The notes under the pieces: model-generated | The model's database searches: none | What the model saw: the letters and a program-made list of their open reading frames with translations, nothing else | Told to the model about the DNA's origin: nothing | Shown here: positions 26,555 through 33,998 of the stretch, piece after piece | Layout: every line of letters begins with the position of its first letter | Position numbering within the stretch: the first letter of the stretch is position 1 | Program-made: the position numbers and the translations under genes | Origin: an uncultured Flavobacteriaceae bacterium | GTDB taxonomy: Bacteria; Bacteroidota; Bacteroidia; Flavobacteriales; Flavobacteriaceae | Assembly (NCBI GenBank): GCA_947487895.1 | Contig: CANKYF010000004.1 | Coordinates: 310,001 to 374,000 of the forward strand | Length of the DNA: 64,000 nt | Reading direction: 5' to 3'

Positions 26555-27097
26555 ATGAAACATATTCTTTCTTTAACTACTATTTTTATATTCTCTTTAA
26601 TTGCAACACCTTCATTTTCACAACAAGACAACTTTACCAGAGATTATATAGAACGCTTAGAAAATTCTCGTAAATATTTAATTTTAGTTGCTGAAACAAT
26701 GCCAGAGGATAAATATGGTTTTAAAGCATCTACAGAATCATTGTCTTTTGCTGAAAATCTAATGCATATAGGTTACGCCATGGATTGGCATAGTCAGTCT
26801 TTATTAGGTGGTCGCGAATCTAGAGATTGGAAAACTGACACCGTTTATAAAGTTGCAAATAAATCTAAAAAAGAAATGATTGACACAATTGATAAGACAT
26901 TTGACGCTACCATAAAACTGATAAAGCAATTTGATGTAAATCAGTTAGATGACACATTAGACTATTTTGGTTTAAACAGAACTAAACGACAAATATTCCT
27001 ATTGCTAACTGATCATATAACTCATCATAGAGGTCAAATGCTTGTTTATATGAGGCTCAATGGACTTACCCCTCCAAGATATGTTTTGTTTCAGTAA
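26555..27097 (+). CDS. DinB-family exported protein
   Basis: 180 aa with signal peptide MKHILSLTTIFIFSLIATPSFSQ. The body is a DinB-like four-helix bundle: YIERLENSRKYLILVAETMPEDKYGFKAS, then MHIGYAMDWHSQSLLGG, and the closing LLTDHITHHRGQMLVYMRLNGLTPPRY. The three expected metal-ligand histidines (one in LMHI, two in DHITHHRGQ) are present. Members bind a divalent metal; several act as thiol transferases, but the periplasmic ones are uncharacterised. Its stop abuts the stop of the convergent AAA ATPase gene. Confidence 0.8.
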   Translation: MKHILSLTTIFIFSLIATPSFSQQDNFTRDYIERLENSRKYLILVAETMPEDKYGFKASTESLSFAENLMHIGYAMDWHSQSLLGGRESRDWKTDTVYKVANKSKKEMIDTIDKTFDATIKLIKQFDVNQLDDTLDYFGLNRTKRQIFLLLTDHITHHRGQMLVYMRLNGLTPPRYVLFQ

Positions 27098-28558
27098 CTA
27101 AATCCCACTTATAAAACTCCCATAAGGATCTTTAAACTGTGTGCTTTCAGCAAAACGTTGTTTGCTTAACAACTTGTATTCTACCAAAGCCCACAACACA
27201 AATTCTTTTACAAAAAAGCTATCTTCTTGCTTTAAGGCTGGCAAGTATTCTCCTAATAAATCATCTAAGGGTGTAATATTAGATAATACACTTTGGTATT
27301 GCTTATCTCTTAAGTCATCTAAAAGCTCCACACCATCTTCTTGGTTAAAAAACCATGATACCACATGATCATAAGGTGTTTCTTGATCTTGTCTTTGTAA
27401 TTTCTCAATCTTAGGAAAATAGTTGTCAAATAAATTTTTAACGGCCTCACCAATTAAATTCATCGCAACAAAAGTAGCTCCTTCTTGCTCTCCCTCATAT
27501 ACCAATTCAACTTTACCTGTAATAGCTGGAATGACACCTATAAAATCGCTTAGTCTAAGTAATGTTTTATCTTCACCAGTAATTAAAGCTCTTCGCTCTG
27601 CAGTACTTAATAAATTTTCAAAAGCAGTAATACTTAAACGGGCACTTACTCCAGATTTTGCATCTATATATTCGCTATTTCTAGCTTCAAAAACAATTTG
27701 TTCTAATAAATCTTTAGCCAATTCTGGCACATATACACTTTCCTTCTGCCCTTCTACTAAATTAGATTCCTGCTCGGTTATTAAACGTGCCGTTTTAATA
27801 TCTTCTGGGTAATGTGTTAATATTTGAGAACCAATTCTATCTTTTAAAGGAGTTACAATACTTCCTCTGTTGGTATAATCTTCTGGATTGGCTGTAAAGA
27901 TGAATTGCATATCTAAAGGTAACCTCAACTTAAAACCTCTTATTTGAATATCGCCTTCCTGCAAAATATTGAATAATGCTACCTGAATTCTAGCTTGTAA
28001 ATCTGGCAATTCATTAATCACAAAAATGCAACGATTAGCCCTTGGAATCATCCCATAATGAATGACACGATCATCTGCATAACTTAATTTTAAGTTAGCG
28101 GCTTTTATAGGATCTATATCTCCAACAATATCAGCTACAGTAACATCGGGTGTTGCTAATTTTTCAGCAAAACGTTCACTTCTATGTAACCAAGAAATGG
28201 GTGTATCATCTCCTTTTTCTTTAATTAATTCTGTAGCAAATCGGGATATTGGATTCAACGGATCATCATTAATTTCTGAACCTTCAACCACAGGAATGTA
28301 TTCATCCAACAAATTCAACATTAATCTGGCTAAGCGCGTTTTTGCTTGTCCGCGTAATCCTAACAAATTAATATTATGTCTAGATAAAATGGCACGTTCT
28401 AAATCTGGTATCACAGTATTTTCATATCCATGAACACCTTCAAACGTAGTTTCCTTATTTTTTATTTTTTGAACAAGGTTATCTCTTAATTCGTCTTTTA
28501 TAGACTTAGATTGATATCCTGCTTTTTTTAATGCTCCTAGTGTTTTTATGTTTTTCAT
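27098..28558 (-). CDS. MoxR/ChlI-like AAA+ ATPase
   Basis: 486 aa. Seen: Walker A GLRGQAKTRLARLML, Walker B CIFVINELPDL, and the beta-hairpin region ARIQVALFNILQEGDIQIRGFKLRLPLDMQFIFTANPEDYTNRGSIVTPLKDRIGSQ with sensor 1 (TANPED) and an arginine. This is the magnesium-chelatase-subunit-I/MoxR architecture. Such ATPases act as chaperones for a VWA partner. The VWA gene lies just upstream in the same orientation (29209-30336), with the DUF559 gene and repeats wedged between. Probable role: assembly or metal insertion into an unknown client. Confidence 0.85.
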   Translation of the reverse strand: MKNIKTLGALKKAGYQSKSIKDELRDNLVQKIKNKETTFEGVHGYENTVIPDLERAILSRHNINLLGLRGQAKTRLARLMLNLLDEYIPVVEGSEINDDPLNPISRFATELIKEKGDDTPISWLHRSERFAEKLATPDVTVADIVGDIDPIKAANLKLSYADDRVIHYGMIPRANRCIFVINELPDLQARIQVALFNILQEGDIQIRGFKLRLPLDMQFIFTANPEDYTNRGSIVTPLKDRIGSQILTHYPEDIKTARLITEQESNLVEGQKESVYVPELAKDLLEQIVFEARNSEYIDAKSGVSARLSITAFENLLSTAERRALITGEDKTLLRLSDFIGVIPAITGKVELVYEGEQEGATFVAMNLIGEAVKNLFDNYFPKIEKLQRQDQETPYDHVVSWFFNQEDGVELLDDLRDKQYQSVLSNITPLDDLLGEYLPALKQEDSFFVKEFVLWALVEYKLLSKQRFAESTQFKDPYGSFISGI

Positions 28559-28604
28559 AGGCTTTTCTTCAACTTCTTAAAAAGGTTAAGCTTTTATTAT
28601 TTTA

Positions 28605-28663
28605 TTTTAACCCTCCGAATTCCGATTATCATCGAAATCCACCTCCCTTAAAACAAGGGAGGA
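28605..28663. repeat. 59-bp repeat copy A flanking the DUF559 gene
   Basis: It matches 29133-29191 in the same orientation at 56 of 59 positions. Contains a CCTCCCTT/AAGGGAGG hairpin and a degenerate ATTCCGAT/ATCGAAAT pair. Confidence 0.85.
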
Positions 28664-28685
28664 ACTGCGATTAGTCATTCAATTT

Positions 28686-28775
28686 AAAACTTGCTCTTTC
28701 TTGGCTCTCCTCTTAAATTTAAGAGGAGAATGAATTCTGATTTCATTTAAAAATCGGAAGAAAGAGGAGTTTTAC
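28686..28775. repeat. Compound palindromic element overlapping the DUF559 3' end
   Basis: A perfect 24-bp palindrome at 28706-28729 (half-site TCTCCTCTTAAA) lies inside imperfect inverted ends: AAAACTTGCTCTTTCTTGG on the left, and on the right the complement of AAAACTCCTCTTTCTTCC. The stop codon of the DUF559 gene (28772-28774) falls within the right end. Confidence 0.7.
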
Positions 28776-29068
28776 TTAAAATTATTTCTTATTTCTGTAA
28801 ATACAGACGCTAAATTTTCAAATACCATTTTATTTTCAAATCTGATTACTGTATACCCAAATGATTCTAAATATTTTGTTCTTTCCTCATCTTTTTCTTG
28901 AGCTAAAGCATTATTGTGCACTTCTCCATCGAGCTCTATAATTAATTTTTCTTTAGCACAATAAAAATCAACTATATAATTTTTAATGCTGTGTTGTCTA
29001 TTAAATCGCCTTCCTTCAAATTGTCTAGCTTTTATATGTTTCCACAAATAAGCTTCAGCAGGAGTCAT
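28772..29068 (-). CDS. DUF559 (Vsr-like) endonuclease-fold protein
   Basis: 98 aa. MTPAEAYLWKHIKARQFEGRRFNRQHSIKNYIVDFYCAKEKLIIELDGEVHNNALAQEKDEERTKYLESFGYTVIRFEN is the full DUF559 signature, a PD-(D/E)XK-like nuclease fold related to very-short-patch repair enzymes. Candidate active-site residues are the Asp in YIVDFY and Glu/Asp in IIELDGEVH. It is a free-standing gene inserted between the VWA and AAA genes of one operon and flanked by near-identical 59-bp direct repeats, which suggests arrival as part of a repeat-borne unit. Substrate unknown. Confidence 0.88.
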   Translation of the reverse strand: MTPAEAYLWKHIKARQFEGRRFNRQHSIKNYIVDFYCAKEKLIIELDGEVHNNALAQEKDEERTKYLESFGYTVIRFENKMVFENLASVFTEIRNNFK

Positions 29069-29132
29069 TGATTTTCTTAGCTCAGCTCTTTTTCCTTTTA
29101 AATGTTTTAATGTATGTGTCTTTTACTCATGT

Positions 29133-29191
29133 TTTTAACCCTCCGAATTCCGATTATCATCGGAATCCACCTCCCTTAAAATAAGAGAGGA
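29133..29191. repeat. 59-bp repeat copy B flanking the DUF559 gene
   Basis: Direct copy of 28605-28663 with three differences. The inner hairpin ATTCCGAT-TATC-ATCGGAAT is perfect here, whereas CCTCCCTT/AAGAGAGG carries one mismatch. Confidence 0.85.
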
Positions 29192-29208
29192 GCTTTGACT
29201 ATAATAAC

Positions 29209-30336
29209 TTAACCTCTTATTCTTTTTTTTCTATTCGTTTCGTAATCTTCAAAAATCATTTCTCCTAATCCTTTTATCCCAGTGTAAAACGCTTTTCCTT
29301 GATTGGCATGCGTAAACTCTCTAACAAACTGCATCAAATATTCATCTCTTGCAATCATAAAGGTTGTTATTGGAATATGCAATTTTCTGGCTTGTTGTGC
29401 CATCATGTAACATTTATTGACTATGTGTTCATCTAACCCCATACTGTTCTTATAATATTGTCCGTCTGGTAAACGCAAACAACTAGGTTTACCATCTGTA
29501 ATCATAAAAATTTGCTTGTTGGTGTTTCGTTTACGTCTTAATAAGTCCATTGCTAACTCTAAACCAGCCACAGTATTTGTATGATAAGGTCCAACTTTTA
29601 AATAAGGTAAATCTTTGATTTCTATACGCCATGCATCATTACCAAATACTAAAATATCTAGCGTATCTTTTGGGTATCTGGTAGTAATTAATTCTGCTAA
29701 CGCCATAGCTACCTTTTTAGCTGGTGTAATTCTATCTTCGCCATACAAAATCATACTATGGCTAATATCTATCATTAGCACTGTACTCATTTGAGATTTG
29801 TGTAATGTTTCTTCAACTACCAAATCATTCTCAGATAAGGTAAAATCTGAAATACCATGATTAATCTGCGCATTCTTTAAACTTTCAGTCATGGATACTT
29901 TATCAAGCGAATCTCCAAATTGATAACCTCTAAAGTCTCCAGTATGTTCATCACCTATACCTTGCCCCTTACTTTTATGATTTCCTTGTCCACTTCGCTT
30001 AATCTTTCCAAAAATTTGATCTAGTGCTTGCTGACGTATAGCTCTTTCGGTTTTTGCTGTAATAGCTAATGAAGGATCTCCATTAGGGTCTATTTCCTCT
30101 TTTAAATAGCCTTTCTTTTTAAGATCTTCAATAAAATCATCAATGGTATATTCTGCTGTGGTAAGTTTATATTCCTTATCAAGTTCTCTTAACCAATCTA
30201 TAGCTTCATCAAAATCTCCCGAAGTATGGGTAATGAGTTCTTTAAATATTTCAAAAAGTTTATCAAAAGGTGATTGATACGGCTTTTCATATTTTTTAAA
30301 AACAAAGCCTTTACGTAACGTTTTATTAGCATTCAT
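29209..30336 (-). CDS. VWA-domain protein, partner of the AAA ATPase
   Basis: 375 aa. The N-terminal half is helical and charged. The C-terminal half is a von Willebrand A domain with the MIDAS motif MIDISHSMILYGEDRITPAKK (DxSxS), a conserved Thr at FMITDGKPS and an Asp in the same loop. No signal peptide, so the protein is cytoplasmic. MoxR-type ATPases and such VWA proteins work as pairs (ChlI/ChlD-like); the AAA gene lies downstream on the same strand after the DUF559 insertion. The biological client is not known. Confidence 0.85.
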   Translation of the reverse strand: MNANKTLRKGFVFKKYEKPYQSPFDKLFEIFKELITHTSGDFDEAIDWLRELDKEYKLTTAEYTIDDFIEDLKKKGYLKEEIDPNGDPSLAITAKTERAIRQQALDQIFGKIKRSGQGNHKSKGQGIGDEHTGDFRGYQFGDSLDKVSMTESLKNAQINHGISDFTLSENDLVVEETLHKSQMSTVLMIDISHSMILYGEDRITPAKKVAMALAELITTRYPKDTLDILVFGNDAWRIEIKDLPYLKVGPYHTNTVAGLELAMDLLRRKRNTNKQIFMITDGKPSCLRLPDGQYYKNSMGLDEHIVNKCYMMAQQARKLHIPITTFMIARDEYLMQFVREFTHANQGKAFYTGIKGLGEMIFEDYETNRKKRIRG

Positions 30337-30425
30337 AGCTCAATAAAAATACTATATTTTCATTGAAACGACTGCATTGATGTATTAGATTTATCTATAC
30401 TTTAACATGAAATTATTATTGAAAA

Positions 30426-31109
30426 TTATTCTACTCGTTTTAAAGCCGAAACGTCTTCAATCTTAATATGCTTGCCAAGTGTAGATATTAATCCTTCTTT
30501 TTTAAATTGTGATAAGACTCTTATCGCAGATTCTGTAGCAGTACCAACTATATTAGCATAATCTTCTCTTGATAGTAAAACACTTAGTGCTCCATCTTGA
30601 TTCACTCCAAAATTATCATGAATATAAAGCAATGTCTCTGCTAAACGCTGTTTTACAGATTTTTGAGCCATGTTTACAATAACATCATCAGCTTCCTTTA
30701 AATCATGAGCCATATTTTTAAGTACATCGAACGTGAAATCTGGGTTTTTATGAAGATCTGCCAAAATTTCACTTTTAGGGATAAAACAGACTTCCATATC
30801 GTTTAAAGCAGTTGCTTGCAAATTAGAACGTTCATCACTTACAATAGAACGTTGCCCAAGCAAGTCTCCCTTAACCACCATTTTTACTATTTGATCTTTA
30901 CCGTTTTCACTCAATTTAGTGAGTTTACAAATACCATCTTTTACACAATAAACACCATTTAGCATATCTCCCTCTTCAAAAATCACTTCTCCTTTCTTTA
31001 TAATTTTAGACGTTTTACAAGCTGAAATTCTAACTAACTCATCTTTAGTCAATGATTTAAGAGAATTAAACTGTTTAACAATACATTGTTCGCACTTACT
31101 CATAATCAA
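30426..31109 (-). CDS. Crp/Fnr-family regulator of microaerobic respiration
   Basis: 227 aa. Cysteines cluster at the N-terminus (CEQC, Cys6 and Cys9; another in ISACKTSK) with a further one in MEVCFIPKS, the layout expected for an oxygen-sensing Fnr-like Fe-S protein. The middle is a cNMP-binding-like beta roll (KKGEVIFEEGDMLNGVYCVKDGICKLTKL). The C-terminal HTH is LSREDYANIVGTATESAIRVLSQFKKEGLI, with the E..S..R-like recognition helix. It is divergent from ccoI. Fnr-type boxes in front of ccoI, ccoS and hemN point to its regulon. A second ATG two codons downstream is an equally good start. Confidence 0.88.
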   Translation of the reverse strand: MIMSKCEQCIVKQFNSLKSLTKDELVRISACKTSKIIKKGEVIFEEGDMLNGVYCVKDGICKLTKLSENGKDQIVKMVVKGDLLGQRSIVSDERSNLQATALNDMEVCFIPKSEILADLHKNPDFTFDVLKNMAHDLKEADDVIVNMAQKSVKQRLAETLLYIHDNFGVNQDGALSVLLSREDYANIVGTATESAIRVLSQFKKEGLISTLGKHIKIEDVSALKRVE

Positions 31110-31140
31110 CTATTTGCTTATAGGTAAAAATACGTAAAAC

Positions 31141-31184
31141 ATGACAAATATCATATTTTAAAGAGGCATCATTTGGGACTTTTG
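31141..31184 (+). promoter_or_regulatory. Fnr-type box and ccoI promoter
   Basis: ATGACAAATATCAT (31141-31154) is an inverted repeat of ATGAY/ATCAT half-sites with 4-bp spacing. GACTTTTG (31177-31184) is the -7 box (one mismatch to TAnnTTTG). The centre of the site is 29.5 bp from the first base of the box, as in the other two sites in this window. Confidence 0.65.
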
Positions 31185-31209
31185 CATTAAGGTAAAAAGA
31201 GCAAATATT

Positions 31210-33585
31210 ATGGAATATAAAACATGTTTCCACTGTGGGTTAGATGCAACATCTGCTAATATCTCTTATGATGATAAACCATTTTGCTGTAATGGTTGCA
31301 AAACCGTATATGAAATATTTTCCGCAAACAATTTAACTTGTTATTACGATTTACAGAAGGCTCCTGGAGCTACTCCAAAAGAGGTGGTTGGCAAATATAT
31401 TTTTTTAGAAAACAACAAAATTGTTGAGCAACTGTTAGAGTTTAATAACGATGATATACAAATTGTTAATTTATATATTCCGCATATACACTGTAGTTCT
31501 TGTATCTGGATTTTAGAAAATCTCAATAAATTAAACAACAGTGTCAATGCATCAATAGTAAACTTTGGAAAGAAGACAGTTAGGGTTACTTATAACTCGC
31601 AAAAAACCACTCTCAAAGAATTAGTAATTCTTTTAAGTAGTATTGGATACGAACCGTATATAACTTTAGAAGATTACAGTGTTGGTAAAAAGAAGACAGA
31701 ACGTTCCTTAATTTATAAATTAGGAGTAGCTGGTTTTGCCTTTGGAAATGTGATGTTTTTATCCTTCCCTGAGTATTTTGAAGTAGGTGAATTTTGGCTT
31801 GAAAAATACAAACACCTGTTTAGGTGGTTAATGTTTATTTACAGTTTACCAGTAGTATTCTATTCGGCACAAGATTATTTTATTTCAGCCTTTAAAGGAT
31901 TGCGATCAAAAATATTGAACATTGATGTGCCCATTGCTCTAGGAGCTGCAGTACTATTTATTAGAAGTTCTGCTGAAATAATATTAGACATTGGCTCTGG
32001 TTTTTTTGATAGCTTAACAGGACTTATTTTCTTTTTACTAGTAGGGAAGTTTTTTCAACAAAAAACCTATACATTCTTGTCTTTTGAACGTGATTATAAA
32101 TCTTATTTCCCAATAGGAATTACCAAAATCACTGATGAAGACAAAGAAGAATCTATTCAGGTTTATGATATTAAAAAAGGAGATAGATTACTTATTAGAA
32201 ACGAAGAACTCATTCCTGTTGATTGTATTTTAATTAAAGGAAACGCTCATATTGATTACAGTTTTGTAACTGGCGAATCTAAAACGATCACTAAACAATC
32301 TGGAGATAAATTGTTTGCTGGTGGTAAACAGATAAATGGTACTATTGAAGTAGATGTTTTAAAATCTGTAGAACAGAGTTACCTCACCCAACTTTGGAGT
32401 AATGATGTCTTTAAAAAAGATAAAGAATCATCATATACAACATTAACTAATAGCATTAGTAAAAACTTTACCATTGCCATTCTACTTATTGCATTTATTG
32501 CAACTGGGTATTGGTTTTTAATAGATTCTAGTAAAGCAATTAATGTATTTACTGCAGTATTAATTATTGCATGCCCGTGTGCTATTGCGTTATCAGCTCC
32601 TTTTACTTTTGGGAATATTCTACGCATACTTGGAAAGAAAAAATTCTATTTAAAAAACGCTGGCGTCATTGAGCAATTAGCTAAGATAGATACCATTATT
32701 TTTGATAAAACAGGAACCATAACTTCCAATAAAGAAGCCTCAATAAATTATGATGGTGAAGCGTTTTCTTCATTAGAAGAGTCTTTATTAAAAAGCACTT
32801 TGAGAGGTTCTAACCACCCGCTAAGCAGGTCTCTATATCAGCTTTTAAAAGATCAGGATATTATTACTTTAAATGATTACCAAGAACATACAGGTAAAGG
32901 CATTGAAGCTCAATATAAAGAGGAATACATAAAAGTTGGAGCAGCTTCCTTTGTAGGACAATCAGAAGAAACAACTACCCTAAATACTACTGTTCATGTT
33001 AGTACCAACAATATATATAAGGGTAAGTTTACTTTTTATAACGCTTATAGAAAAGGGTTATCACAATTATTCAACGTACTTAAAAAAGACTATGATTTAG
33101 CCATTCTCTCTGGTGACAATGAAGGTGAAAAAGACAACTTAACCAAGTTACTACCTCCTAAAACTAAACTGTTATTCAACCAGAAACCAGAAGATAAACT
33201 AGAATACATTGAATATCACCAAAGTGAAGGTGCTAATGTACTCATGATAGGAGACGGACTAAATGATGCCGGAGCCTTAGCTCAAAGTAATGTAGGCATC
33301 GCTATTTCTGAAAATGTGAATGTGTTTTCACCAGCATGTGATGCCATTTTAGATGCCTCCAAATTCAATGAATTATCTAACTATTTAAAAATATCCAAAT
33401 CGGCTATAAAGATTATAAAATGGAGTTTCGTACTCTCATTTATCTATAATATCATAGGGCTTTATTTTGCTGTTACAGGACAATTGGCTCCTGTAGTCGC
33501 CGCTATTTTAATGCCATTAAGCTCTATTAGTATTGTGATATTTACCACCATTTGCACCAACATTATTAGCAGAAAATTGAGATAG
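31210..33585 (+). CDS. ccoI: CcoI-type copper-transporting P1B ATPase
   Basis: Heavy-metal P-type ATPase of 791 aa needed to supply copper for cbb3 oxidase assembly; inner membrane. Seen: N-terminal cysteine-rich domain (CFHCGLDAT, FCCNGCKTVYEIF), HMA-like metal-binding HCSSCIWILENL near residue 95, membrane CPC motif at residues 455-457 (IIACPCAIALSAP), and phosphorylation site DKTGT at 499. The hinge is MLIGDGLNDAGAL. The CcoI assignment rests on the cysteine-rich N-terminus plus position beside ccoS/ccoN and the Fnr gene. Confidence 0.9.
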   Translation: MEYKTCFHCGLDATSANISYDDKPFCCNGCKTVYEIFSANNLTCYYDLQKAPGATPKEVVGKYIFLENNKIVEQLLEFNNDDIQIVNLYIPHIHCSSCIWILENLNKLNNSVNASIVNFGKKTVRVTYNSQKTTLKELVILLSSIGYEPYITLEDYSVGKKKTERSLIYKLGVAGFAFGNVMFLSFPEYFEVGEFWLEKYKHLFRWLMFIYSLPVVFYSAQDYFISAFKGLRSKILNIDVPIALGAAVLFIRSSAEIILDIGSGFFDSLTGLIFFLLVGKFFQQKTYTFLSFERDYKSYFPIGITKITDEDKEESIQVYDIKKGDRLLIRNEELIPVDCILIKGNAHIDYSFVTGESKTITKQSGDKLFAGGKQINGTIEVDVLKSVEQSYLTQLWSNDVFKKDKESSYTTLTNSISKNFTIAILLIAFIATGYWFLIDSSKAINVFTAVLIIACPCAIALSAPFTFGNILRILGKKKFYLKNAGVIEQLAKIDTIIFDKTGTITSNKEASINYDGEAFSSLEESLLKSTLRGSNHPLSRSLYQLLKDQDIITLNDYQEHTGKGIEAQYKEEYIKVGAASFVGQSEETTTLNTTVHVSTNNIYKGKFTFYNAYRKGLSQLFNVLKKDYDLAILSGDNEGEKDNLTKLLPPKTKLLFNQKPEDKLEYIEYHQSEGANVLMIGDGLNDAGALAQSNVGIAISENVNVFSPACDAILDASKFNELSNYLKISKSAIKIIKWSFVLSFIYNIIGLYFAVTGQLAPVVAAILMPLSSISIVIFTTICTNIISRKLR

Positions 33586-33613
33586 AAATTAAGATTGGTT
33601 TTAGCGGATAGAT

Positions 33614-33716
33614 GCGTTAGGGATTGAGCAATTGTTGGAGCTCCTCGTAGAGAGCGACTTGCGAAAGCCCGACCACGTGTTTATTGAGCGGAGTCGAAAT
33701 ACAAGCGTGGTAACGC
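33614..33716. repeat. GGATTGAG-type structured repeat, copy 1
   Basis: It begins GCGTTAGGGATTGAG and ends AACGC, with internal GCTC/GAGC, GAAAGCCCGACC and CCACG/CGTGG stems. It shares the framework GCrTTArGGATTGAG...GAGC/GAAGC...GCGAAAGCC-GACC with 38976-39057. It occupies most of the ccoI-ccoS gap, just before the Fnr box. The 218-bp gap holds nothing else apart from the promoter. Confidence 0.7.
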
Positions 33717-33739
33717 CCAAAAAAGATATAAAATGAAAC

Positions 33740-33783
33740 ATGATAAATATCATTTTTTACAAAAAAGGTTGAAAGTACTTTTG
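33740..33783 (+). promoter_or_regulatory. Fnr-type box and promoter of the cbb3 operon
   Basis: ATGATAAATATCAT (33740-33753) has the perfect half-sites ATGAT and ATCAT separated by 4 bp. The -7 box TACTTTTG (33776-33783) is a perfect TAnnTTTG. Centre-to-box distance is 29.5 bp. Confidence 0.72.
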
Positions 33784-33803
33784 ACCCATAACTTCAATTA
33801 GGT

Positions 33804-33989
33804 ATGAGTGTTATATATGTTTTATTAGCTATAAGTATAGTTGTAGCTGTGGGTTTCTTTATAGCCTTCATTTTGGCCGTTAAAAGCGGGCAATATGATG
33901 ATAATTATACGCCTTCGGTACGAATGCTTTTTGAAGATGAACTAATTAAAGAAAAATCAAATAAATCAATACTAACCAAAAAAGATTAA
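33804..33989 (+). CDS. ccoS: cbb3 oxidase assembly protein CcoS
   Basis: 61 aa with a single N-terminal membrane helix (VIYVLLAISIVVAVGFFIAFILAV), followed by GQYDDNYTPSVRMLFEDELI. The helix plus the short GQYDD tail is the CcoS signature. The family is needed for insertion of metal and haem cofactors into CcoN. First gene after the Fnr-type promoter; 9 bp before ccoNO. Confidence 0.9.
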   Translation: MSVIYVLLAISIVVAVGFFIAFILAVKSGQYDDNYTPSVRMLFEDELIKEKSNKSILTKKD

Positions 33990-33998
33990 GAACAAATT

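Noticed and set aside
27141-27812. Long plus-strand open frames opposite the AAA ATPase gene
   Set aside because: Antisense shadows of a clearly conserved minus-strand protein; they show no recognisable motifs.
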